64,000 bases of DNA from Lachnospira sp. UBA3790 (lineage in GTDB: Bacteria; Bacillota; Clostridia; Lachnospirales; Lachnospiraceae): contig DFEY01000003.1 in assembly GCA_002369135.1 (NCBI GenBank), positions 642,338 to 706,337 of the forward strand. Direction: 5' to 3'. A program made the position numbers and the translations under genes. Below are positions 49,261-56,817 of this stretch, piece after piece; the stretch's first letter is position 1; every line of letters starts with the position of its first letter. The notes under the pieces were generated by a model that was not told the DNA's origin, ran no database searches, and saw only the letters and a program-made list of their open reading frames with translations.

Positions 49261-49695
49261 TTATTTTACTATAATCTTGTCAATAATTAAAGCAAATAAC
49301 ACACCAAAACTTATAAAAGGTCCCAAAAATATTGTTACACTAAACTTTTGCCCCTTATTATTAATAAACCTACCAAATAAATAGACAATACAAATAAATA
49401 ATCCTACAAAAACTGCTAAAACTTGGTTCCAAAACCCAAGACAAAATCCAATGGCTGATATTAATTTCACATCTCCCATTCCGATTTTATATTTAGTAAT
49501 TTTTAGTAACACCAAAATGATTAATGGTAAAACAAACAATCCCGCAAAAGATTCCACGCCACTTACTCGCCCCCGGCAAAGACCTATCAGCCCCAATAGA
49601 TATATTGAGACTACTAAACTATTTGGTATTCTTCTTTCTTTGACGTCGTATACTGATAACAATATAAGACAACTTATAATTAAAAAGTTTTCCAT
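49261..49695 (-). CDS. Prepilin peptidase, A24 family (short form)
   Basis: 144 residues, almost entirely membrane-embedded, with about five helices. The two catalytic Asp motifs are YDVKERRIPN and GMGDVKLISA. The N-terminal methylase domain of PilD is missing, as in TadV/FlaK-like forms. Such enzymes trim leaders of type IV pilin-like proteins; no pilin or secretion ATPase gene is here. The gap to the RsbW-like gene is 31 bases, so it may head the partner-switch row. Confidence 0.87.
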   Translation of the reverse strand: MENFLIISCLILLSVYDVKERRIPNSLVVSIYLLGLIGLCRGRVSGVESFAGLFVLPLIILVLLKITKYKIGMGDVKLISAIGFCLGFWNQVLAVFVGLFICIVYLFGRFINNKGQKFSVTIFLGPFISFGVLFALIIDKIIVK

Positions 49696-49705
49696 AAAAT
49701 AACAA

Positions 49706-49734
49706 AAAGGGAGAACAAAATTTGCTCTCCCTTT
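49706..49734 (-). terminator. Intrinsic terminator of ilvC
   Basis: AAAGGGAGA / TCTCCCTTT stem with loop AAA-TTT pairing possible inside. Confidence 0.8.
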
Positions 49735-49755
49735 ACCCTCTTAAATTAATTACTA

Positions 49756-50781
49756 TTAGTTGTTGATTAGAAGATCGTCTTCGTTGTTCCAACTATATAG
49801 CTTTCTGATTTCTGCACCAATCTTTTCTGCTGGGTGCTCAGCTGCTAATTTTCTCATAGCCTTGAAGTGTACCTGACGTCCACCCTCTGACATATCAAGC
49901 AAGAACTCCTTAGCGAATGAACCATCTTGGATATCAGCTAAGATCTGCTTCATAGCTTTCTTAGTATCTTCTGTGATAACCTTTGGTCCTGTTATATAGT
50001 CACCGTATTCAGCAGTGTTTGAGATTGAGTATCTCATTCCTGCGAAACCTGACTGATAAATCAAGTCAACGATTAGTTTCATTTCGTGAATACATTCGAA
50101 GTATGCATTTCTTGGATCGTATCCAGCCTCTACCAATGTCTCGAAACCACACTGCATTAGCGCACAAACACCACCACAAAGTACAGCCTGCTCACCAAAT
50201 AGGTCAGTCTCTGTCTCTGTTCTAAATGTAGTCTCTAATACACCAGCTCTCGCTCCACCAATACCTAGTGCATAAGCTAAAGCGATATCTAGCGCTTTAC
50301 CTGTAGCATCCTGCTCAACAGCAACTAGACAAGGTGTACCCTTTCCAGCCTGGTACTCAGATCTAACTGTGTGACCTGGAGCCTTTGGAGCAATCATTGT
50401 AACGTCCACATCTGCTGGTGGTACGATACAACCAAAGTGAATGTTAAATCCATGAGCAAACATAAGCATGTTTCCAGCTTCTAGGTTTGGCTCAATATCT
50501 TTCTTATACATATCAGCCTGCTTCTCATCGTTGATAAGAATCATAATGATATCTGCTTTCTTAGCAGCTTCTGCTGTTGTATAAACTTCAAATCCTTGAT
50601 CTTCGGCCTTTTTCCATGACTTTGAACCTTCATACAAACCAATGATTACATTGCATCCTGATTCCTTAAGGTTTAGTGCATGTGCATGACCCTGACTACC
50701 GTAACCTACGATAGCAATTGTTTTTCCATCTAATAATGATAGATTACAATCTTCTTGATAATAAATTTTTGCTTCTGACAT
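49756..50781 (-). CDS. ilvC: Ketol-acid reductoisomerase (NADP+)
   Basis: 341 residues, class I length. Second enzyme of isoleucine and valine synthesis. The Rossmann loop is IAVIVGYGSQGHAHALNL in parts; the metal and substrate motifs EQAVLCGGV (Asp/Glu), YFECIHEMKLIVDLIY and GMRYSISNTAEYGD are complete. Catalytic residues around APKAPGHTVRSEY are present. It follows ilvN by 39 bases in a two-gene operon; ilvB and ilvD are not in the window. Confidence 0.98.
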   Translation of the reverse strand: MSEAKIYYQEDCNLSLLDGKTIAIVGYGSQGHAHALNLKESGCNVIIGLYEGSKSWKKAEDQGFEVYTTAEAAKKADIIMILINDEKQADMYKKDIEPNLEAGNMLMFAHGFNIHFGCIVPPADVDVTMIAPKAPGHTVRSEYQAGKGTPCLVAVEQDATGKALDIALAYALGIGGARAGVLETTFRTETETDLFGEQAVLCGGVCALMQCGFETLVEAGYDPRNAYFECIHEMKLIVDLIYQSGFAGMRYSISNTAEYGDYITGPKVITEDTKKAMKQILADIQDGSFAKEFLLDMSEGGRQVHFKAMRKLAAEHPAEKIGAEIRKLYSWNNEDDLLINN

Positions 50782-50820
50782 AACGTCGCCTCCATTAAAA
50801 TATATTTTAAATTTGTTAAA

Positions 50821-51303
50821 TTATTCGTCTCCTCTAGCCAATCCTGTAATACCAGTTCTAACTAGTTTCAAGATTTCAAATCCATCTAGCATCTTAATAA
50901 ACGCTTCAAGCTTTGATGGGTTACCAATAAGCTCAATCATAAGTGACTCTTTAGCCACATCTACGATATTTGCTCTAAAGATATCTGTAAGTGCAGTGAT
51001 TTGCTGCCTCTCAGCCTGACTAGCTTTAACCTTAATCATAATCAACTCTCTGATTACAGACTGTCCACCTTCTAGTACATCTACCTTGATAACTTCTTCA
51101 AGCTTACTAATCTGTTTAATAATCTGCTCTAAAATATCATCATCGCCAGTTACCACGATAGTCATTCTTGAATACTTTGGATCTGCAGTTACACCAACAG
51201 TCAAACTATCGATATTGTAGCCTCTGCGACTAAACAATCCTGCTACTCTGTTAAGAACACCAGAATAATTTTCAACTAATACTGATAATACTTTTTTGTT
51301 CAT
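50821..51303 (-). CDS. ilvN: Acetolactate synthase regulatory (small) subunit
   Basis: 160 residues. N-terminal ACT domain (about 1-76) with VLVENYSGVLNRVAGLFSRRGYNI, which binds valine for feedback inhibition, then the IlvH C-terminal domain (about 82-160). The catalytic subunit is encoded elsewhere; here the small subunit leads an operon with ilvC. AAAAGAGG precedes the ATG. No T-box or leader peptide was found in the short 5' leader. Confidence 0.96.
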   Translation of the reverse strand: MNKKVLSVLVENYSGVLNRVAGLFSRRGYNIDSLTVGVTADPKYSRMTIVVTGDDDILEQIIKQISKLEEVIKVDVLEGGQSVIRELIMIKVKASQAERQQITALTDIFRANIVDVAKESLMIELIGNPSKLEAFIKMLDGFEILKLVRTGITGLARGDE

Positions 51304-51339
51304 ATGATTATCCTCTTTTCTTAGAATTCATACCAAAAT

Positions 51340-51368
51340 ATAATATCACAAACGACTAATAATGGCAA
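51340..51368 (-). promoter_or_regulatory. Promoter of ilvN-ilvC
   Basis: Minus strand: TTGCCA (51363-51368), 17-bp spacer, TATTAT (51340-51345), predicted start about 30 bases before the ilvN ATG. Confidence 0.65.
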
Positions 51369-51375
51369 TAAACAG

Positions 51376-51448
51376 AGCCGTCAACGAGGCTTGAACTCGT
51401 GACCTCCACCTTACCATGGTGGCGCTCTACCGACTGAGCTATGACGGC
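51376..51448 (-). tRNA. tRNA-Thr (GGT)
   Basis: Minus strand: acceptor GCCGTCA / TGACGGC, D arm GCTCAGTCGGTAGAGC, anticodon arm CCACC-ATGGTAA-GGTGG with anticodon GGT, T arm CACGAGTTCAAGCCTCGTT region. Discriminator base is U; CCA is not encoded. Confidence 0.95.
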
Positions 51449-51463
51449 TTAAAAACTTTATAA

Positions 51464-51474
51464 ATTATACCATA
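51464..51474 (-). promoter_or_regulatory. Extended -10 of tRNA-Thr
   Basis: Minus strand TATGG-TATAAT just after the rlmB stop codon, so the tRNA has its own promoter. Confidence 0.6.
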
Positions 51475-51482
51475 TAAGGTTT

Positions 51483-52223
51483 TTATTTCATTCTCTGTCT
51501 CACTATCTCGTAAGCCAAAACTCCAGTAGCCACACTGGCATTTAACGAATCTATGTCGCCGTTCATAGGAATGCGCGCGACAAAGTCGCATTTTTCTTTG
51601 ACGAGCCTGCTAACACCTTTGCCCTCATTTCCTATTACTAGTCCAATAGACCCCTTCAAATCTATGTCATACATAGTTTCTCCGTCCATATCGGCGCAGA
51701 CAAACCACATACCTCTTTCTTTTAAACTCTCAATAGTTTGAGCAATGTTTGTAACCTTAACTATCGGTGTGTAGTTGATAGCACCAGCTGATGCCTTAAC
51801 AACTGTAGCTGTAAGTCCACACGCTCTGTTCTTTGGAACAATAACACCATGCGCTCCTGCTAAATTTGCAGTTCTTATAATCGCACCCAAGTTATGTGGG
51901 TCTTCTATCTCATCTAGAATAATGAAAAATGGTGACTCACCTTTCTCCTCAGACTTAGCAAATAAATCATCAATCTCTGCGTAATTGTATGCTGCTACAA
52001 AAGCAACAGCGCCCTGATGATGACCAGTCTCAGAAATCTGATCTAGTCTTTCCTTTGGCACATATTTAATTAATGTTTTAGTTTTCTTTGCTTCACGAAT
52101 CAATGTGTTCATTGAAGCCTCTTTGGTATGCTCCTGGATAAAAAGTTTATCCACGCTTCTACCTGCTCTAAAAGCTTCTATAATCGCATTTCTTCCCTCA
52201 ATAATTAATTCACTGTTTTCCAT
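51483..52223 (-). CDS. rlmB: 23S rRNA 2'-O-ribose methyltransferase, TrmH/RlmB family
   Basis: 246 residues. An N-terminal substrate-binding domain (about 1-75) precedes a SPOUT methyltransferase domain with the three motifs: DEIEDPHNLGAIIRTANLAG, LVIGNEGKGVSRLV and IPMNGDIDSLNASVATGV. RlmB methylates G2251 of 23S rRNA in E. coli; other TrmH members modify tRNA, so the target is probable, not certain. Its ATG overlaps the mrnC stop (TAATG). The cysS-mrnC-rlmB order is common in Firmicutes. Confidence 0.92.
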   Translation of the reverse strand: MENSELIIEGRNAIIEAFRAGRSVDKLFIQEHTKEASMNTLIREAKKTKTLIKYVPKERLDQISETGHHQGAVAFVAAYNYAEIDDLFAKSEEKGESPFFIILDEIEDPHNLGAIIRTANLAGAHGVIVPKNRACGLTATVVKASAGAINYTPIVKVTNIAQTIESLKERGMWFVCADMDGETMYDIDLKGSIGLVIGNEGKGVSRLVKEKCDFVARIPMNGDIDSLNASVATGVLAYEIVRQRMK

Positions 52224-52645
52224 TAATCTAACTTCTCTAATCCCTTCTTGATTAGTTCAATCATTCTCTCTGTTTTACCTTCTAGGTACAAGTAACCCAT
52301 TACCGCTTCAAAGCCAGTAGCTTTTTTGTAATCGTTAAACGAAGCATTCTTTGCCTTTGAGTTTATTTTTGTATTTCTACCACGTTTAAAAACTGCTAGT
52401 TCTTCTTCGTTGAAGTCATCCATTAATATTTCAGCAAGCTTAGCTTGTGTACTAGCCTTTGCATATTCAGACGACATTTTATGAAGTTCATTTGCACTTC
52501 TATTTGCCTCATCCACTATCATCGTTCTGATAACTAGTTCATAAATGGCATCACCTATATAGGCAAATGTAAGCGGTGAATAGTTAACTGTATCAATGTC
52601 TTCTAAATCCATATTCTGTTTTATGATTTCAAATATGTCAGACAT
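52223..52645 (-). CDS. mrnC: Mini-ribonuclease III
   Basis: 140 residues, only the RNase III catalytic domain and no double-stranded RNA-binding domain. FAYIGDAIYELVIR holds catalytic Asp; the second acidic patch is in FEAVMGYLYLEG. In Bacillus it matures 23S rRNA ends. Its ATG overlaps the cysS stop codon by one base. Confidence 0.95.
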   Translation of the reverse strand: MSDIFEIIKQNMDLEDIDTVNYSPLTFAYIGDAIYELVIRTMIVDEANRSANELHKMSSEYAKASTQAKLAEILMDDFNEEELAVFKRGRNTKINSKAKNASFNDYKKATGFEAVMGYLYLEGKTERMIELIKKGLEKLD

Positions 52646-54057
52646 TATTTTCTACTCCACTTAGTACCTTCTCTTGTATCTTCCAAAATGATTCCTTTTT
52701 CTAAAAGTTCGTCACGAATTTGATCTGCCAATGCAAAGTCTTTGTCTTTCTTTGCCTGAGCACGCTTTTCAATCATTTCGCTTATGTAGTCTTCATCGCC
52801 CTGCGCCTCTTCTTCTTTTTCTAAAATGATTCCAAGCACATCAGTAAGCTCAGTTAAAATTTCATACATTGCCTCAGCAAACTGTTTTGTGTTATCAGAT
52901 GATACATTGCTGTTTGAATATTTAACCAAGTCAAAGACAGCGGCTATTGCATTTGCTGTGTTGTTATCATCATCCATTGCCTCTTCAAACTTCTTAACAA
53001 ACTCTGAAGCGCCATTTACTATCTCGCGCTCTTCGTCTGTTAAAGGTTCGTCCTTACCGCTTGAAATCACATCGCGAAGTTTTTCCGCTGCAGTTAAGAT
53101 TCTATCCAAACCATTCTTTGCAGACTCCATCAAGTCATCGCTAAAGTTAAGCGGACTTCTGTAGTGCGCACTTAGCATAAAGAATCTCAATACTTGCAAA
53201 TCATACTTTTCAGATATATCTCTAACTGTAAAGAAGTTTCCAAGTGACTTAGACATCTTCTTATTGTTTATATTTAAGAATGCATTGTGCATCCAGTACT
53301 TTGCAAATGGAACGCCGTTCGCACACTCACTCTGTGCAATCTCGTTTTCGTGATGTGGGAAGATTAGGTCTTCGCCGCCGGCGTGTATGTCTATTTCATC
53401 ACCCAAGTATTTCTTTGCCATAACAGAACACTCTGTATGCCAACCAGGTCTACCATCTGACCAAGGTGAATCCCATGAAGGTTCACCTTCTTTTTTAGGT
53501 TTCCAAAGTACGAAGTCTAGTGGATCTTCCTTTGACTCTTCGCCCACTACCTTAATATCTCGATGACCAGCTTCTAGGTCATCTATATTTTTCTTTGATA
53601 GTTTTCCGTAATCTTTGAACTTTCTAGTTCTAAAATACACTGTGCCATCTTTGTCGTACGCGTAACCTTTGTCGATTAGAGTTCCAATAAGAGAAATCAT
53701 TCCATCAATCTCTTCTGTAGCCTTTGGATGTGTTGTGGCTGGCATTATATTCATGCCCTCCATGTCCTTCTGGCACTCTTTGATGTAGCGCTCTGCTATC
53801 TCGTCAGCACTCACGCCTTCTTCAATAGCTGCATTGATGATTTTGTCGTCCACATCTGTGAAGTTTGAAACATAGTTAACTTCATATCCCTTGTACTCGA
53901 GATATCTTCTGAATGTATCAAACACTATCATTGGTCTAGCGTTTCCAATATGAATCAAGTTGTACACTGTAGGTCCACAAACGTACATTGATACCTTTCC
54001 TTCCTCTAGTGGTACAAACTCTTCTTTTTTTCTTGTTAAAGTATTATATATTTGCAT
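52645..54057 (-). CDS. cysS: Cysteine--tRNA ligase
   Basis: 470-residue class I synthetase. The first zinc Cys is in MYVCGPTVYNLIHIGNARP, together with the HIGH motif (HIGN); GWHTECSVMA and HHENEIAQSE add the zinc ligands; the KMSKS loop is KKMSKSLGNF. The C-terminal helical domain is complete. It is third in the ispF-GNAT-cysS-mrnC-rlmB row and starts 8 bases after the GNAT gene. Confidence 0.98.
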   Translation of the reverse strand: MQIYNTLTRKKEEFVPLEEGKVSMYVCGPTVYNLIHIGNARPMIVFDTFRRYLEYKGYEVNYVSNFTDVDDKIINAAIEEGVSADEIAERYIKECQKDMEGMNIMPATTHPKATEEIDGMISLIGTLIDKGYAYDKDGTVYFRTRKFKDYGKLSKKNIDDLEAGHRDIKVVGEESKEDPLDFVLWKPKKEGEPSWDSPWSDGRPGWHTECSVMAKKYLGDEIDIHAGGEDLIFPHHENEIAQSECANGVPFAKYWMHNAFLNINNKKMSKSLGNFFTVRDISEKYDLQVLRFFMLSAHYRSPLNFSDDLMESAKNGLDRILTAAEKLRDVISSGKDEPLTDEEREIVNGASEFVKKFEEAMDDDNNTANAIAAVFDLVKYSNSNVSSDNTKQFAEAMYEILTELTDVLGIILEKEEEAQGDEDYISEMIEKRAQAKKDKDFALADQIRDELLEKGIILEDTREGTKWSRK

Positions 54058-54065
54058 ATCTACTC

Positions 54066-55073
54066 CTAAATATAATCATTTATAAATACGGTACTCTTCT
54101 CAGCAACACTTGGGAGTCCTTCTATTTGGTTGTAACCAAAAATGTGCGCTGTAAGTTCTCCGATAGTCACATCAATTTCTGGCATTACATCGTCATCTAA
54201 TCTGTCCATCTTTACTGAACCGTGATGATATGTAAATCTGAATGTGCCATTGTTCTCTTCGATAACTGGATCTGAAATGCGAATGATTACTGAACCATTT
54301 CCATAAAAGCCAAGCATACGAAGTGTCTTTCTAACACTCATAATTCTAGCCATCAAATAAGGTCTTCCCTCATTCTCATAATAGCTCATCGACTGAATAC
54401 TTGGGTCTAACACTTCTTCATAAATCTTGTTATCTATCCATACTCTGTAACCCATAATTACTTTGTTCTCGACATAGATTTCAATCTCGCCGCTTTCTAG
54501 CTCAATCAACTCTGCGAGTTCTTTGAAGTAGTCAGCATCCTTCGACAAAGTAACTTTATATTTGCTCTCAGTGTTTGACTTTGCAAAAATAGAAAGTCGA
54601 ACTAAATCTGAGTGGTCTGCTTTTCTTAAGATAAGTGAGTGGGTAGCCTTCTTCCAATTCTCCATCGGTTTGGTGAAAGGCTTATCCATAACAAATTCGA
54701 ATCCAAACTTTCTAAAGGCATTAGCGTTGGTCTGATCTGTTGGAATAAGATATGTGAAAGCTTCCATATCTTGATACATATCTTTAATAACAGTGTTCAT
54801 TAAATCTCTCATACATCCTTCGCCGCGGGCATACTGTTTTGTGCCCACTCCGTAAATGTACATCACACGAGACTTCAATTTTCCAATGACTGCTGTCTTA
54901 GGTATCAAATGAAGAGCGCTCACTAATTGACCGTCCTTCTCGTTGACTGCGACAAAGTTATTAGGAAGCCTGTTTGTGAAATAGTAATCGGTCAATGCTT
55001 TTGAGTCTGTGAAACATTCTTCGTAAAGGTCGCGAATATTCTGTTTTTCATTTTGCTCTAAATACCTAATCAT
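54066..55073 (-). CDS. GNAT-family N-acetyltransferase with SCP2-like C-terminus
   Basis: 335 residues. The N-terminal half is a GNAT domain (acetyl-CoA loop YGVGTKQYARGEGCMRDLM); a second GNAT-like fold and a C-terminal SCP2-like sterol-carrier fold (about 240-335, with TFRFTYHHGSVKMDRL) follow, the plan of Eis-type enzymes. Eis acetylates aminoglycosides or lysines; the natural substrate here is unknown. It sits between ispF and cysS by 32 and 8 bases. Confidence 0.82.
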   Translation of the reverse strand: MIRYLEQNEKQNIRDLYEECFTDSKALTDYYFTNRLPNNFVAVNEKDGQLVSALHLIPKTAVIGKLKSRVMYIYGVGTKQYARGEGCMRDLMNTVIKDMYQDMEAFTYLIPTDQTNANAFRKFGFEFVMDKPFTKPMENWKKATHSLILRKADHSDLVRLSIFAKSNTESKYKVTLSKDADYFKELAELIELESGEIEIYVENKVIMGYRVWIDNKIYEEVLDPSIQSMSYYENEGRPYLMARIMSVRKTLRMLGFYGNGSVIIRISDPVIEENNGTFRFTYHHGSVKMDRLDDDVMPEIDVTIGELTAHIFGYNQIEGLPSVAEKSTVFINDYI

Positions 55074-55105
55074 TTTTCCTCGCCTTACATGATTAATATG
55101 AAAAA

Positions 55106-55588
55106 CTAAATACTTCTACTGTCTTCAATCAATGCAACTGCCTGAGATGCAATACCAAGTCCTTTACCTGTAAAACCAAGTCCCTCTTCTGTAGTTGCTT
55201 TAATGTTTACCCTATCCTCGCCAATGTTTAGTGCATCCGCAATGTTTGTTATCATTTGCTCTCTGTATGGAGCAATCTTTGGCTGCTCTGCCACAATGAT
55301 GGCATCAATATTTCCAACAGTGTAGTTGTTAGCAGCAAGCAATTTTCTTACACTCTTCAAGAGTTCAATGCTTGAGATTCCTTCATACTCAGGATCTGTG
55401 TCTGGGAACAAGTGACCAATGTCTCCCATTCCTGTCGCACCAAGAATGGCATCCATTACAGCATGTACTAAAACATCTGCATCTGAATGACCTAGCAAAC
55501 CTTTTTCATAAGGAATATCTACTCCTCCTAAAATCAGTTTTCTATCCTCTGCAAACTTATGTACGTCGTATCCAATACCTACTCTCAT
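55106..55588 (-). CDS. ispF: 2-C-methyl-D-erythritol 2,4-cyclodiphosphate synthase
   Basis: 160 residues, normal length. It is the cyclising step of the MEP isoprenoid pathway. The zinc-binding DVH is in MRVGIGYDVHKF, followed by LGHSDADVLVHAVMDAILGA and KATTEEGLGFTGKGLGI. The ATG at 55588 has GAGGT ten bases upstream; a longer frame to 55615 would start in a hairpin. IspD is not next to it, contrary to many bacteria. It leads the five-gene row ending in rlmB. Confidence 0.97.
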   Translation of the reverse strand: MRVGIGYDVHKFAEDRKLILGGVDIPYEKGLLGHSDADVLVHAVMDAILGATGMGDIGHLFPDTDPEYEGISSIELLKSVRKLLAANNYTVGNIDAIIVAEQPKIAPYREQMITNIADALNIGEDRVNIKATTEEGLGFTGKGLGIASQAVALIEDSRSI

Positions 55589-55608
55589 ATCAATACCTCG
55601 CTTAACAA

Positions 55609-55624
55609 AGCGCACAATTGCGCT
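55609..55624. repeat. GC-cored hairpin
   Basis: AGCGCA-CAAT-TGCGCT in the leader region of ispF; the first of four hairpins in the intergenic stretch 55609-55757. Confidence 0.6.
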
Positions 55625-55649
55625 AGTTTATTAATTATAGCACATAAAC

Positions 55650-55707
55650 AATGCAGATGCATTCATATTTTGCTTCGCAAAATATTCATATCGCGCAAGC
55701 GCGATAT
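55650..55707. repeat. Three consecutive perfect hairpins
   Basis: AATGCA-GA-TGCATT (55650-55663), ATATTTTGC-TTC-GCAAAATAT (55665-55685) and ATATCGCGC-AA-GCGCGATAT (55688-55707). They stand almost back to back between ispF and the tRNA terminator, with no coding content. Function unknown. Confidence 0.7.
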
Positions 55708-55712
55708 ATAAC

Positions 55713-55757
55713 AAAAAAGAGAAAAAAATAAAAGTAAACTTTTATTTTTTCTCTTTT
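55713..55757. terminator. Long A/T-rich terminator hairpin after tRNA-Met
   Basis: About 20 paired bases (AAAAAGAGAAAAAA... with TTTTTTCTCTTTTT), one bulge, bidirectional. A second smaller stem (about 55789-55815, AAAAGCAGGTC / GACCTACTTTT) lies closer to tRNA-Met. Confidence 0.75.
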
Positions 55758-55817
55758 TATGTTAGACATCTGCTCTTTTAAACGCATAAAAAAGCAGGTC
55801 TTTCGACCTACTTTTAA

Positions 55818-55891
55818 TGGCTGGAGAGAGACTTGAACTCCCGACACCACGGGTATGAACCGTGTGCTCTAGCCAGCTGAGCTATCCAGCC
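55818..55891 (-). tRNA. tRNA-Met (CAT), elongator type
   Basis: Minus strand: acceptor GGCTGGA / TCCAGCC with discriminator A, D arm GCTCAGCTGGCTAGAGC, anticodon arm CACGG-TTCATAC-CCGTG with anticodon CAT, T arm GGGAGTTCAAGTCTCTC. The normal first pair G1-C72 and the D arm fit elongator Met rather than initiator; Ile2 is less likely. Confidence 0.93.
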
Positions 55892-55895
55892 ATAA

Positions 55896-55968
55896 TGGGA
55901 CCTACAGGGCTCGAACCTGTGACCCTCTGCTTGTAAGGCAGATGCTCTCCCAGCTGAGCTAAGATCCC
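55896..55968 (-). tRNA. tRNA-Val (TAC)
   Basis: Minus strand: acceptor GGGATCT / AGGTCCC with discriminator A, D arm GCTCAGCTGGGAGAGC, anticodon arm CTGCC-TTACAAG-CAGAG region with anticodon TAC, T arm CACAGGTTCGAGCCCTGTA. It lies 4 bases before tRNA-Met, so the two form one transcript. Confidence 0.96.
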
Positions 55969-55991
55969 TTTTGCATTTTGACTGCCTTACT

Positions 55992-56020
55992 AATATAAAC
56001 TTTAATAAAAAAGTTGTCAA
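55992..56020 (-). promoter_or_regulatory. Promoter of tRNA-Val-tRNA-Met
   Basis: Minus strand: TTGACA (56015-56020), 17-bp spacer, TATATT (55992-55997). Its -35 overlaps that of the divergent PAP2 promoter. Confidence 0.7.
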
Positions 56021-56043
56021 GCACTTTATATGGGTGTTATACT
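56014..56043 (+). promoter_or_regulatory. Promoter of the PAP2 gene
   Basis: TTGTCA (56014-56019), 18-bp spacer, TATACT (56038-56043). The predicted start of transcription is the A of the ATG at 56050. Confidence 0.65.
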
Positions 56044-56049
56044 ACACCT

Positions 56050-56724
56050 ATGTTTAACAAAGAACGATTAAAACCAGAAAATCTAAAACAGACATGGCCT
56101 CTGTTGTATTTCTTTATTTACATGCCATGGTTTATGTTGTTGGAGAAGTCATATCCGGCGGATTATCCAGGTTTGCACATTATTCATATACCATTAGATG
56201 ATGTACTACCATTTAATGAATGGTTCATTATTCCGTATATTTTATGGTTCTTGTATATACCTGTTGTATTTATTTTTATCTACTTCCAGGGTAAAAATGA
56301 ATTTTACAGACTTTGTGCATATGAATTCTTGGGAATGACCATTTGTCTAGTTATTTGTTCTGTATATCCTAACGGATTAAACTTAAGAATCAATCCTGCA
56401 GATATCAGTCACAACTTCCTAGGCAGCATAGTTAGATTTTTATATACAACAGACACGCCTACTAATGTGCTACCAAGTATACATGTGTTTGCTACTATCT
56501 CAGCACACATTTGTCTAGTACATAGTCGAGGTCTAAAGAGCAAGGTCGGCAAACGAATTAAGATAGGCTCACTTATTTTAACAATATGCATTTGTCTATC
56601 AACTATATTCTTAAAGCAGCACTCAATTGTAGACTTAGTAACTGGAGCACTTCTATCATTTGTTCTTTACTTCGTTATTTTCAAAGTTGCTTTTAAGAAT
56701 TTTGACTTTGGGGAATCGAATTAA
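56050..56724 (+). CDS. PAP2-superfamily membrane phosphatase
   Basis: 224 residues with about six membrane helices. The second and third PAP2 motifs are visible as LPSIHVFATIS (PSxH) and STIFLKQHSIVDLVTGAL (His and Asp). The first Lys/Arg motif is less clear. Such enzymes dephosphorylate lipid phosphates; close clostridial homologues are also called inositol phosphorylceramide synthase-like. I chose ATG 56050 (MFNKER) since the start of transcription falls on it; the longer frame to 56014 begins inside the promoter. No ribosome site exists, so the mRNA should be leaderless. Confidence 0.82.
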   Translation: MFNKERLKPENLKQTWPLLYFFIYMPWFMLLEKSYPADYPGLHIIHIPLDDVLPFNEWFIIPYILWFLYIPVVFIFIYFQGKNEFYRLCAYEFLGMTICLVICSVYPNGLNLRINPADISHNFLGSIVRFLYTTDTPTNVLPSIHVFATISAHICLVHSRGLKSKVGKRIKIGSLILTICICLSTIFLKQHSIVDLVTGALLSFVLYFVIFKVAFKNFDFGESN

Positions 56725-56744
56725 AAATAGAATTATATATAATT

Positions 56745-56797
56745 AAAAAACATTGCCATAAACAAATTTCTGTTATTTGTGTTGGCAATGTTTTTTT
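56745..56797. terminator. Bidirectional intrinsic terminator
   Basis: 14-bp stem AAAAAACATTGCCA / TGGCAATGTTTTTT enclosing a second small stem, between the convergent PAP2 and glycosyltransferase genes. Confidence 0.85.
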
Positions 56798-56817
56798 ATT
56801 ATAAGTTTATAGTATTT

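Noticed and set aside
51304..51375. T-box or leader-peptide attenuator before ilvN
   Set aside because: The leader is about 30 bases, with no T-box motif or terminator.
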